A DNA stretch of 46,254 nucleotides from Farysia itapuensis (lineage: Eukaryota; Basidiomycota; Ustilaginomycetes; Ustilaginales; Ustilaginaceae): assembly GCA_023212645.1 (NCBI GenBank), contig JALBYC010000046.1, positions 1 to 46,254 of the forward strand, in the 5' to 3' direction. Positions 37,672 through 46,254 of the stretch are shown here, in pieces (the first letter of the stretch is position 1; every line of letters starts with the position of its first letter). The notes beneath the pieces were generated by a model. The model did not search any database and had not been told where the DNA came from. It worked only from the letters and a program-made list of their open reading frames with translations. Both the position numbers and the translations under genes were made by a program.

Positions 37672-40600
37672 CTAGAGTTGAAGAATCCATCTACCTTTGA
37701 CGAGTGTCTGTGTAGCTTTGATCGAAGGCAGTTCCCAGCCCAGTCCGCCTGCCAGACCGTCTGTTTCAGAGCCGACGGCATAGGTGGGCGTTACCAGCAC
37801 GGATCGGCTGGTCTGCTCACCGGCCTTGATGGTCTGCATGTTGGCTGCAAGATGGCTTGTGCCGCTACCAACGACCGGCGTTGGCTTGGAAAAGGTGCAC
37901 AGCGTCCGGCCTAGCGTGGACAGCCAGACTGGGTTGATCTTGGTCAGTGTCTTGAGCCAGACTGTGTTCCGCGCAGCTGTCTCTGCCGCGTCTTCTTCGC
38001 CCGTTTTGGCAAATTTTCCCGCACTCTGCTGAACTTCGCCAAACACGATCCACGAGGGCGGTGTGGTGTGGTAGAACGACGAGGTAGGGTGGATAAAGGC
38101 AAAGCCGGGCACGCCCATTGCCTTGTACGGGACGCCGCGGGTGGACTGCATCCGGTCACCTCCGCCAGCTGTCTTGAGCTTGAACAGCATCTCGGTCGTC
38201 CGCTCATCCGGTCTGACCAACGAGCTGGAAGTGACACTCTCGTTGCCGATCAGATCGGCCCGTACCGCCACCTGGTCAATGTACGCCGCTGCAATCAGCT
38301 GACGGATCACTTTCAGCTGCATCTCGCTCGGCGGATGCAGTTTGGGATCCGAAAGACTGCTACCGAGGTTGGGGAACGTCGACGAGATCAAGTTGCACAG
38401 CTGCGCACGCAGCTTGTGGATCTCTTCCATCGCCTTTGGCCGCACAAAGTTCTGATCGCAGAATCGAGTGCTTCCACCTTCGTACTCGTATGCACCCACG
38501 ACACTCAACAGCCGGAACGTGTCCGAGAGCCCCGCACCGAGCGCTTCAAACTTGCGCATCGTGGCAAAGTACTTGCTTCGTCGGGCTTTGCGTCGTTCGC
38601 GCTCCAACAGTTCCCTATTGGTCACATTGGCCAGCTCAGAGCCGAGGTCTTCATCGCCTTCCATGGTGCCAAAGGCCGCGTCGTAGTCGTCGTCCTGTCC
38701 TTCACCGTTGGCGTCAAGTCCTCGTCGGTTGCCGTATTCTTCTTCCAGCAGCTGTTCGCGGATAAAGGGGTCTCCAATGCTGAGAGCCGCGACCATAGCT
38801 ATAATGTAAGGCAGACAGCCGTGCTGCTGACCCTGCGCGAGCATCTTTGCGTATCGAGGCGAGACGGGGAACAGCGTCATGGTCCTGCCCAGATCAGTCA
38901 CTTGTGCGTGATTCACCTTCTTCTTGGTCTCGCTCAGCGCGACGGATGCGACAGCTGGCGCTTCTAGTGCGCCCAGGTGGGTCAGGATCTGCTCAGCCTT
39001 CTTAAGCGCCAGTCGATCCGGAGGTGTCGGGAAGGGAAAGTTGGCCACATTATCAATGTTCATCGCCTTCATGGACAGTACAAGTCCTTCGACGGGCGTG
39101 CGCAGGATCTCGGGGCTCGAGAACTGCGACAGGTGATCCTCATACACAGCCGACGAGTAGAGACGGTAGCAGTGTCCTGGTCCAGTACGCCCCGCTCGTC
39201 CAGCACGCTGAGAGGCGGAAGCCTTGCTCACCCAGCACACCTCGTACGACTGCACGCCGCTGAGCAAGTCGTACTTGCGCTCTTTGCTTCGTCCACAATC
39301 AATCACGTATCGAATGTTGGGGATCGTGAGTGAAGTCTCGGCCACGTTGGTTGCCACAACAACCAGGCGCGAATCGACCGGTGGTTCCTGAAAGATCCGC
39401 ATCTGTTTGTCAGACGGCAGCAGCGAGTATAACGGCAAAATGTGCATCGGCACGTCGGTATCGTCCTTCAACTCGTCTGGCATATCGTCGTCATGCCGAT
39501 CTTCGTCCTCGTCATCCGTGTCTAGTGCGTCGGGATCTTCTTCCACCACGGCGCCATCGTCCACATCCGCGGCCAAATCCTGGGTCGGGCCAAGATCGAT
39601 CTCCTCCGCCTCTACGTCTCCAACAGCAGCGTTGATGTGAATCTGCTCCGTCGAGCCGCTGTCGTCCGTCTCCTTGTTGGCGCGGGCGCGGTTCTTGCCG
39701 TACTCAAACTTGTCGGCAACACGTTGGCGGTCGCGTTGCTTTTGCGCGATGGCTTTGCGTCCAAAGCGTTGCTCTAGCTTCTTGCACACCGACGTAATTT
39801 CCTGCTGACCTGTCAGAAAGATCAGGATGCCGCCGGGAGGCAGTCGAGCGTGGATCTTGGACGCCTTCTTGACCGACTCAGTGATATAGTCCTGGACCGT
39901 TTTGCGGTTGAAGTGGACGGTGACGGGATGTTGCCGGGCGTTGATGTTGATGACCGGAGGGGGAGTGGCGAAGAGCGTTTTGTTCTCGGTGAAATCGGCG
40001 ACTCGCAGTGTGGCACTCATAACGATCAAGCGTAGCGGTCGTGCCCCTGCTTCGCCGTCGAGCCAGCGTTTCTCGCGAAGCCGTACAACTCGACTGAGAA
40101 CGCCAATGAGGACATCGGTATTGATGCTGCGCTCGTGCGCCTCGTCCACCATAATGGCGCTGTACTTGGTCAGAAGAAAGTCGGTAGCCAGCTCGCGCAA
40201 CAGCACACCGTCCGTCATGAACTTGATCGCCGTGTCCGGGCTGACTGTGGCATCGTACCGGATTTGGTACGAGACTTTATTAGACGCCAGGCTGAGTTCT
40301 TTGCCCACACGCTGGGCCATGCTGACTGCTGCCACTCGTCGGGGTTGCGTAACCCCAATCATGCCCGGGTTGAGACTTGACTTGGTGCCAAACGCCGCTT
40401 CGTACAAAAATTGAGGGACTTGCGTCGTCTTGCCGGAACCTGTCTCACCGCAAATGACGGTGACTGGGTTTTCCATGATGGTGCGGACAATCTTGTCTTC
40501 TTCGGCTACAACTGGCAGACGCAGCCTCGCTACTGTCAAGTCTTCAGATCGTTGGACATCGATATGTGTTGTGGTGCCACGTTTGCCGTCCTCCTGTTTG

Positions 40601-42270
40601 GCAGTGACCGCATCGCGCAGCTCTGCGTAGTGCTTGAGTGCAAAAGGTGAAGCATTTGGCGCGCCTTCGTCATCGCGACCAAGCGGACCACGCGCTAGAC
40701 CATCTTTGGGCATCAGATCACCAATCTTGACTTTGTAGCCTCCGACAGGCTCCAGATTGTAGGCGGTGTCGTTGTCGTCAGCTTCTTCTCCTTCTTGGTG
40801 AGCTTGTTCCATCGATTGTGTACCGGGAGCGAGTCCGACAGCGGCTCTGGCCCAGTCTTTGAAGCCAGAGCTGCGTGCAGTCTGACCAATGCCCCGTCGA
40901 CGTGATCGATATTCTGCCTCTGTAGTCTCTTCGTCTTCGTCGTCGTCTTCACTATGTTCTTCCCCAGTGCTGTCTTCTACACCATCTTTTTCCCCACTGC
41001 CGTCTTCTTCTTCTCCATCTGTCGAGATTACCTCTTCTTCGCTGATTGCTGATTCATCCTCCATCGTTATGTGGTCCCCTGTTGTAACTCTGTCCGGTAT
41101 TGCCTGTTTGTTGGGTGAAGACGCGGAAGATAGAGGGACAGCTTGATCTGGCGGTAAGAGTCCTCGTAAGCGCATGGCTTCGAGAAAGATGGCTTCTTCG
41201 TCTTGATCGGTGTCTGGCTCTTCGGATCCAGAGCTGGCGTCATCGTCGTCAAGCGGTGTTCTCCCTACCTCTCGACTTTGCTCCAGATCGGACTCTTGTG
41301 CTTTGCCTTTGCCCTTTGCGTTGTGTTTGTCATTGTTCTTGCGAGAAAGTGACGCAATGGGAGCTGGACCCATGACGTCTTGATCGGTATCGGAGGCGGA
41401 GCTGTCAAAGCTCGAGTCGCTGTCGCCGGCTTGTTGATTCAGTCTCTGTGCCGCGGTGAGACGCCCCCAGCTGGTCCCGCTTCCGGGCGCGCGTGTGGCT
41501 TTCTTAGTTCTCTTGCGTGTTTTGAGAGCAAGAGGCTGACCATCAGGACCTCTGGCTAGCGCGGATCCGATGGTTGAAGTAGGCGCGGATGATGTGCTTG
41601 GAGTGGCTGGGTTAAAGAGACTGGCAGCAGCAAGGATCCTGGCTCTACGCTCGGGGTCTTCTTCTACTTCACCAATGGGTCCATCATCCTCGCCACTCAC
41701 GTTCTCAGGAGGAGTGTGGTTTCCGTCATCATCGTTGCTGGTGGGAGAATGCGCTCGATCCAAGTCAGCGTCGTCTTCGTCTTCATGAACCTGCATGATG
41801 GCTCCATTCATGTCGCCGCGCCTTCTACGCTTGCTAGCGCCTCTGTCAAGCTTCTGGTTCGCCGTTTCAATGCGTTCCTCCATCGTCTTGGCTCGACCTG
41901 TACCAAGCGTGGCAGCAGAACGGAGCGTAGTACGATCAACTTCGGACGACGTCTGCGCCAGACTGGCCATGATCTTGACTCGCTCCTCCTTCTTGAGCCG
42001 CGAGGCAATGTATGCATCGAGCCTCTTGCGCTTCTTTGCCGATATGGGCGCTGCAGCATCTTGACCCGAGGACGCGAGAAGCTCTCTCCGTTTATGTTCC
42101 GCCTCTTTGCGTGCTAGGTCTTGCTGGCTACCCGGTGCTATAAGCTGGGCGTTTGAGTCAAACTCGTCGGCCTCGCGCTGTCGAAAGGAGCGCTTGTTCT
42201 TGTGCGACGATCCTCCTACGGTCGACCCGCGCGCCTTGGCATTGTAGCGCTCCTTGACCGGCGCCTTCAT
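37672..42270 (-). CDS. DEAH-box RNA helicase DHX37/Dhr1 (Ecm16)
   Basis: 1,532 residues from ATG 42270 (MKAPVKERYNAK), which matches the basic N-terminus of the family; the longer frame to 42420 is not supported. Long acidic/charged N-terminal stretches (EEDDDEDEE-like) precede the helicase core: motif I GETGSGKTTQ (about residue 615), motif II DEAH (about 708), SAT, and motif VI QRAGRAGR. A highly acidic insert of about 100 residues sits inside the second RecA domain, as in Dhr1 orthologues. Winged-helix, ratchet and OB-fold parts follow to the C-terminus (LSTLGRTLCTFSKP). The enzyme acts in the nucleolar small-subunit processome, releasing U3 snoRNA from pre-rRNA. Intron-free. Head to head with RPS19. 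Confidence 0.93.
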   Translation of the reverse strand: MKAPVKERYNAKARGSTVGGSSHKNKRSFRQREADEFDSNAQLIAPGSQQDLARKEAEHKRRELLASSGQDAAAPISAKKRKRLDAYIASRLKKEERVKIMASLAQTSSEVDRTTLRSAATLGTGRAKTMEERIETANQKLDRGASKRRRRGDMNGAIMQVHEDEDDADLDRAHSPTSNDDDGNHTPPENVSGEDDGPIGEVEEDPERRARILAAASLFNPATPSTSSAPTSTIGSALARGPDGQPLALKTRKRTKKATRAPGSGTSWGRLTAAQRLNQQAGDSDSSFDSSASDTDQDVMGPAPIASLSRKNNDKHNAKGKGKAQESDLEQSREVGRTPLDDDDASSGSEEPDTDQDEEAIFLEAMRLRGLLPPDQAVPLSSASSPNKQAIPDRVTTGDHITMEDESAISEEEVISTDGEEEDGSGEKDGVEDSTGEEHSEDDDEDEETTEAEYRSRRRGIGQTARSSGFKDWARAAVGLAPGTQSMEQAHQEGEEADDNDTAYNLEPVGGYKVKIGDLMPKDGLARGPLGRDDEGAPNASPFALKHYAELRDAVTAKQEDGKRGTTTHIDVQRSEDLTVARLRLPVVAEEDKIVRTIMENPVTVICGETGSGKTTQVPQFLYEAAFGTKSSLNPGMIGVTQPRRVAAVSMAQRVGKELSLASNKVSYQIRYDATVSPDTAIKFMTDGVLLRELATDFLLTKYSAIMVDEAHERSINTDVLIGVLSRVVRLREKRWLDGEAGARPLRLIVMSATLRVADFTENKTLFATPPPVININARQHPVTVHFNRKTVQDYITESVKKASKIHARLPPGGILIFLTGQQEITSVCKKLEQRFGRKAIAQKQRDRQRVADKFEYGKNRARANKETDDSGSTEQIHINAAVGDVEAEEIDLGPTQDLAADVDDGAVVEEDPDALDTDDEDEDRHDDDMPDELKDDTDVPMHILPLYSLLPSDKQMRIFQEPPVDSRLVVVATNVAETSLTIPNIRYVIDCGRSKERKYDLLSGVQSYEVCWVSKASASQRAGRAGRTGPGHCYRLYSSAVYEDHLSQFSSPEILRTPVEGLVLSMKAMNIDNVANFPFPTPPDRLALKKAEQILTHLGALEAPAVASVALSETKKKVNHAQVTDLGRTMTLFPVSPRYAKMLAQGQQHGCLPYIIAMVAALSIGDPFIREQLLEEEYGNRRGLDANGEGQDDDYDAAFGTMEGDEDLGSELANVTNRELLERERRKARRSKYFATMRKFEALGAGLSDTFRLLSVVGAYEYEGGSTRFCDQNFVRPKAMEEIHKLRAQLCNLISSTFPNLGSSLSDPKLHPPSEMQLKVIRQLIAAAYIDQVAVRADLIGNESVTSSSLVRPDERTTEMLFKLKTAGGGDRMQSTRGVPYKAMGVPGFAFIHPTSSFYHTTPPSWIVFGEVQQSAGKFAKTGEEDAAETAARNTVWLKTLTKINPVWLSTLGRTLCTFSKPTPVVGSGTSHLAANMQTIKAGEQTSRSVLVTPTYAVGSETDGLAGGLGWELPSIKATQTLVKGRWILQL

Positions 42271-42888
42271 TGTTGGGTGTCTATGCAACAGAGAGCTGCA
42301 CTCCTCCACCTTTAACGAAATCTTCCAGATCCACATTCGCAGATTCCGGGCAAAAATTTTGGTAAAGAAGGGTACGAAGGGTCCGGTTAAAATTTGGTGG
42401 TCTAACAATATACTCCACAAAAATCAGCGGTCAGGTGGAGCAAGGTAACGTAGCGACTAGCGACATGGCATCGCACGCAGGACGTGACCTGTCGTGCAGC
42501 TTGGTGGCTCTGACTTGGGGCTCTGTGATTGTATCATGACCGCTCTTGGTCCAAATGGTAAAGTGTTGGTCGCGAGCGCCTTCGACTCTAGCGAATCTGT
42601 CTTCTGCATCGCTGTATGTCTTCTCGCGTAGTCAGATAGGATCGGGAGATGATCGGCATGAATCGACCAGATCTCAGCTGGGTGTTAGGTTTTCTGAATG
42701 TGAGAATGGGTATTGAAAATTTCTCACGGTCCAGTTCAATTTGGCGCGTCGGGTGAGCCAAAAGGGCTGTGCCAAGAACTGGAATCGAGAAATGTCCAGG
42801 GCCGGAGCCGGACACGGTTTGGTGCGAATTGCAGGTCTTCTCGCGCCATTCGCATTGCCTCTTGATCACACACACATCATCGCCCATC
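42271..42888. promoter_or_regulatory. Divergent DHX37-RPS19 promoter with three RRPE-like elements
   Basis: 618 bp between the two ATGs. AAAAATTTT at 42352-42360, TTAAAATTTGG at about 42387-42397 and TGAAAATTTC at 42714-42723 resemble the fungal ribosomal RNA processing element (RRPE, consensus about TGAAAAATTTT). No other gene is supported. Confidence 0.5.
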
Positions 42889-43911
42889 ATGCCGAAGTAG
42901 GTACACAGCTCGTCGACATTCTTCAGCAGCATCATACAGCGAACGTTTGCGGCATGCATCAGTTCCACTTCAGCTCGTCTCGACATCATGCTGCCGCCTT
43001 GGCCGATGTAAAGCTGGGAACAAAGCTAGCGGCGCAGGATGACCTTGTCGTTTCCGACGTGGCTTCTGTCGTTTCGCATGGGATCCCGTGATGCGTTGTG
43101 ATACCCTCGCGAAAGTGCACAGTACGCAGATTACGGTGGCGGCACGATGTTCCAGCGACAGGCAGAATACAAGCGGCAAACGGAACGTGCCGCAACCCTC
43201 GACTCGCACACCTGAATGTCGATTTGACTCTATCATGACTATGAATGCTGACTACCGATCCTTTGTTGCAACTCACAGCGTTCGTGACGTCGACTCCGCA
43301 ACCTTTATCAATGCTTACGCCCAGCACTTGAAGCGATCGGGTAAGTTTCCCCTCTTTAACCATCTTGCAGTGGCCGTTTCCTCGAGAGGGCTACACGCAA
43401 GCCAATCGCTCGTTCTAGGAACCCTAGTGCAGCAAAAGTTGTGTTTGAATGGTATTCTGACTATGTTGCTCTTTTTTGGCAAACAGGCAAGATCGAGGTT
43501 CCCACCTGGGTCGACATTGTCAAGACCGGTTCCTTCAAGGAGCAGGCGCCGTACAACCCAGATTGGTTCTACGTACGAGCTGCCGCGCTCGCCCGTCACA
43601 TCTACCTGCGCAAGGCCGTTGGTATCGGACACTTGCAAAAGTTCCACGGTGGAGCTTCCAACCGAGGCTTCCGCCCTTCGCACCACGCCGATGCTTCCGG
43701 ATCCGTGCAGCGCAAGGTTGTGCAGGGTCTCGAGGGTATCGGAGTTCTCGAAAAGGACCCCAAGGGTGGCCGTCGTATCAGCCAGGATGGCATGCGTGAC
43801 CTTGACCGAATCGCCGTTGCCTGCCTTGAGGCTTTGCGCGAGGAGGACGAGTCTGAATCCGAGGACGAGGACGACGAGTCTGCCGCCGACGAAGAGGCCG
43901 ACGACGAGTAA
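42889..43911 (+). CDS. RPS19: 40S ribosomal protein eS19 (RPS19), 3 exons
   Basis: Exons 42889-42896, 43279-43340 and 43487-43911 give 164 residues beginning MPNVRDVDSATFINAYAQHLKRSGKIEVP. The first coding exon is only 8 nt and the first intron is about 382 bp, typical of fungal ribosomal protein genes. The core blocks DWFYVRAAALARHIYLRK, GASNRGFRPSHH and GRRISQDGMRDLDRIA are eS19 signatures. The family is required for 18S rRNA 3'-end maturation in the small subunit. The C-terminal tail is unusually acidic (about 25 Asp/Glu/Ser residues from EEDESESEDEDD), longer than in yeast or human eS19. A (CA)n repeat lies in the 3' region. Confidence 0.95.
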
Positions 43912-44056
43912 TGCTTTCTCTCTATCCCCTCCTCCCGTATCTTTCACACATCAGCATCGTTCGAGCCCCTCGCTGCTCGCCTTCCCAAACACAAAATGTT
44001 CGTTGGGGCATTGTCGCCCCCTTCGTTTGCAACATCCTGGTATACGCACCCAGTAT

Positions 44057-44073
44057 ACACACACACACACACA
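44057..44073 (+). repeat. (AC)n microsatellite
   Basis: 17 bp of alternating A and C (ACACAC...) in the likely 3' UTR or spacer after RPS19. Confidence 0.7.
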
Positions 44074-44170
44074 TTCTCTCCGGCCTTCTTGCACGCCACA
44101 CTGAAGAGCCTTGTATTCTCCAATCAATCTACATACGAGACCATTCCATAAACGTCGAGAGTGAACTGAG

Positions 44171-44185
44171 ATGAGGCGCACTTGA
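44171..44185 (+). promoter_or_regulatory. uORF and hairpin before the F-box gene
   Basis: ATG-AGG-CGC-ACT-TGA forms a 4-codon uORF. A near-perfect inverted repeat (GGAGGGTTG with CAACCTCC around TCAT, about 44216-44237) lies between it and the ATG at 44259. Only relevant if the transcript starts upstream of here. Confidence 0.35.
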
Positions 44186-44258
44186 GGCAAAGAGGTACTG
44201 AACCTCCACCCTGGCGGGAGGGTTGTCATCAACCTCCAAACGTCGTCTTGCCGCGGGT

Positions 44259-46076
44259 ATGGCCATAGGTGGACTCGATGCGCTGCCACTAGTCGTGATT
44301 CCACTCATACTGGACCAGCTGCGATACAGAGTGAATGACTTGTCCGCCTGCTGTTTGACATCGAGGGTCTTTCATCAGTTTTCGACGCCCCTGTTGTACG
44401 AGCGGCTGTGGTTGCGCGATCAGCGTCGACTTCAGCGTGTCTTTCGCACACTTGCACACAATCCACACCTCTGTCGGCTGGTCAGAGTGATAGAGCTGCG
44501 CGTGTTTCCCTTTGGACTCAGGTCGGAACTGCTCGAAGCGCTCGAGACGGCGATTGAAACCACGTTTCAGCATGCTGTCAATCTACAGGAGCTCGTCTGG
44601 ACTCGCACGGGCAGCTTGAATGATCGTCTTATCCCGCACCTCCTCGCCTCTTCGTCGCAGCTGAGCAGGGTCGAGATTACAGGTGATGCACGGACTTGGT
44701 CAACGCAGGCGTTGCTCAAGTACATCCCGCCAACGGTGCATCATCTCTCGGTCATTCTTCCGGAGCGCACAGTGGTCAACGCTCTGGTGCAGATCGCCGC
44801 CAAGCTCGCACAGTCGAGCGAACACGGAGGACTTCAGAGTCTGAGTCTGCTCTGTCAGCATTCGCCCTTGCTGAAGGATGCACATCTGCAGGCGATGGCG
44901 CCCTACCTGCACCGACTCGAGCGACTCTCCCTGGCCGGATGCAGAGCTGTAACGGGCAGAGGTATCCAGTTCCTCCTCCAAAGCGCCGCACAAGCAGGCT
45001 ACGGCATCGCCGAACTATCCATGGAAGGCCTCGACATCCAGGGCACCGACTTGCACCGTATAGCACCCTACGCTGAACACTTGCGCAGTCTCTCGGTAAC
45101 TTATCCCCGTTCTGCGTCTTCTTCCGGCTCACGCTCCCTCCCTGCTTCGGCACTGCAAGAGTTCTATCGTCACCTGGTCGAGGTTGTGGAGCAGGCGCAG
45201 AACTTGTCCGAGTTGACGCACTATGCAGGTGCAGGGTCTCGACCCGCTCTCGACGGCCAAGACGACGATACTGGCGATGAAGGCTTTGTCGACCTCGACG
45301 ACCTCACCCTCAGCGAGAACGACGACGACGAGGAGCAATACGGGGATCACGCTCAAATCGACGCTTTTGGCAATACTACAGGGACGTCGTTAAACCCGGC
45401 CGCTGCATCACAGACGTCGGTCGAGGAGCTTGTGCGGAGGTTTGCAGGCCCCCCACCTGGAAGTGTCCGTTACGGCCACCGCAAACTCTCACATCCACCT
45501 ACCAACCTTCCCCTGCTCTCGACCCACTTTCTCTCCCGTCTGGTCGTCGCACGCGGAGACCAGCTGACGCAGCTCCGTCTGCACGGTATCGGCACGTCGT
45601 TGGACCAGTTGCAGCTTATCGTGCACAACTGCGCCGCTCTGCGCGATCTCGTCGTGCAGATATGGGAAGACGATCTGTCGCGCCTAGCTGCACTGCTGTG
45701 TCAACTTCCCCAGCTTGAATCGCTGCACCTACTCGCATCCGCTTCGTCGGATACGGCGCTGGGAGAGGAAGAGATTCGCTGGATTGCGCAGATGTGCGCA
45801 GACGCCAATCGAGACCGCCGCCGTCACCGCCGCCATCATCTCCCCCGCGATGACGAGAGTAGTGCCCGACACGTGCGCTCAAAGCCCGGCAACGGTTTGC
45901 GGCAGATTGGGTTCCGAAACCGTGTCTGGCTCGTCGAACACGCCAGCGCTGCGTGGGGCGAAATACGGGCAGACACGCACACGGCGAGTCACGAGACGTC
46001 GACACAGGTTACACTCAAGCGGTGGGATCTGTCTGCAGGCACGTTTCCAGAGGTATTGCTAGTAATTCGATCATAA
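44259..46076 (+). CDS. F-box/leucine-rich-repeat protein
   Basis: 605 residues from ATG 44259 (MAIGGLDALPLVVIP); the frame is open upstream to a TTG, which I do not take as the start. An F-box-like segment (ALPLVVIPLILDQLRYRVNDLSACCLTSRVFHQF, residues 8-41) is followed by LRR-type repeats (LQELVWTRTGSLNDRLIP, LERLSLAGCRAVTGRGIQFLL, LRSLSVTYPRSASS). An acidic linker at about 345-385 (DLDDLTLSENDDDEEQYGDH) separates these from further LRR-like repeats (LTQLRLHGIGTSLDQLQLI, LESLHLLASASSD). It is predicted to be a substrate receptor for an SCF (Skp1-Cul1) ubiquitin ligase; the target is unknown. Ends 12 nt before the poly-G tract. Confidence 0.75.
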   Translation: MAIGGLDALPLVVIPLILDQLRYRVNDLSACCLTSRVFHQFSTPLLYERLWLRDQRRLQRVFRTLAHNPHLCRLVRVIELRVFPFGLRSELLEALETAIETTFQHAVNLQELVWTRTGSLNDRLIPHLLASSSQLSRVEITGDARTWSTQALLKYIPPTVHHLSVILPERTVVNALVQIAAKLAQSSEHGGLQSLSLLCQHSPLLKDAHLQAMAPYLHRLERLSLAGCRAVTGRGIQFLLQSAAQAGYGIAELSMEGLDIQGTDLHRIAPYAEHLRSLSVTYPRSASSSGSRSLPASALQEFYRHLVEVVEQAQNLSELTHYAGAGSRPALDGQDDDTGDEGFVDLDDLTLSENDDDEEQYGDHAQIDAFGNTTGTSLNPAAASQTSVEELVRRFAGPPPGSVRYGHRKLSHPPTNLPLLSTHFLSRLVVARGDQLTQLRLHGIGTSLDQLQLIVHNCAALRDLVVQIWEDDLSRLAALLCQLPQLESLHLLASASSDTALGEEEIRWIAQMCADANRDRRRHRRHHLPRDDESSARHVRSKPGNGLRQIGFRNRVWLVEHASAAWGEIRADTHTASHETSTQVTLKRWDLSAGTFPEVLLVIRS

Positions 46077-46086
46077 GCGCACGTTG

Positions 46087-46088
<2 letters not shown>

Positions 46089-46123
<35 letters not shown>

Positions 46124-46164
46124 GGGGGGGGGGGCGGGGGGGGGGGGGGGGGGGGGGGGGGGGG
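46089..46164 (+). repeat. Long G homopolymer tract
   Basis: G33, CC, G11, C, G29: 73 of 76 bases are G. It may be a genuine G-quadruplex-capable tract, or a sequencing/assembly artefact (for example no-signal calls in two-colour chemistry). The following 90 bp to the window end are GC-rich and show no gene. Confidence 0.9.
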
Positions 46165-46254
46165 CTGGCGTCGGCCTCCGCCGGAGCGTTCGAGTATCGT
46201 AGGCGCTGTGGGCCTGGCCACGGGGGACGAAGGGTCCGAGGCAGCCGGTGGCTA

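Noticed and set aside
43315..43947. 210-codon minus-strand open frame
   Set aside because: Antisense to RPS19; the RPS19 reading explains this region completely.
46015..46221. Poly-proline protein on the minus strand
   Set aside because: Produced solely by reading the G tract backwards.

Overview
The window is nuclear DNA from a fungus, most probably a smut-type basidiomycete (Ustilaginomycotina, Ustilago/Sporisorium/Pseudozyma-like). The evidence is long, mostly intron-free and Ser/Ala-rich reading frames, a few short GT-AG introns (about 50-80 bp), moderately high GC, compact alternating gene orientation, and exclusively eukaryotic proteins (SF3b4, EMC6, shugoshin, Rap1, DHX37, ribosomal eS19). 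I saw no mobile element, CRISPR array or biosynthetic cluster.

Layout, left to right: a GT17 glycosyltransferase (+, 3 exons); a GH35/DUF5597 beta-galactosidase-like hydrolase (-); a Rap1-type telomere protein (-) head to head with shugoshin (+); EMC6 (+, 3 exons) tail to tail with the splicing factor SF3b4 (-); an MFS monocarboxylate-type transporter (+); a probable intron-containing tRNA (+); a DUF829/TMEM53-like protein (-) head to head with a mitochondrial HAD protein of the CECR5/HDHD5 type (+, 4 exons); an acyltransferase-3 membrane protein (-); an SSUH2-like Cys-rich protein (+); a secreted glycoprotein (-); a 1,847-residue Ser/Thr kinase (+); DNA ligase I (-) head to head with an Ind1/NUBPL-like P-loop protein (+); a DapA-family aldolase (-) head to head with a hotdog thioesterase (+, 2 exons); the rRNA-processing helicase DHX37/Dhr1 (-) head to head with RPS19 (+, 3 exons); and an F-box/LRR protein (+). 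The window ends in a roughly 76-nt G tract.

Most genes are conserved housekeeping genes, and the biology lies in the pairing and in sequence oddities. Two chromosome-guardian genes (Rap1, shugoshin) share one divergent promoter. Two small-subunit ribosome genes (DHX37, RPS19) share another, which carries three AAAATTT elements resembling the fungal ribosome-biogenesis RRPE. The Ind1-like protein lacks the CxxC that defines its family. The acyltransferase lacks the usual first-helix histidine. Rap1 appears to have two Myb-like domains. I did not find a clearly new multi-gene system; the Ind1 variant, the tRNA-like locus and the divergent pairs deserve follow-up first.
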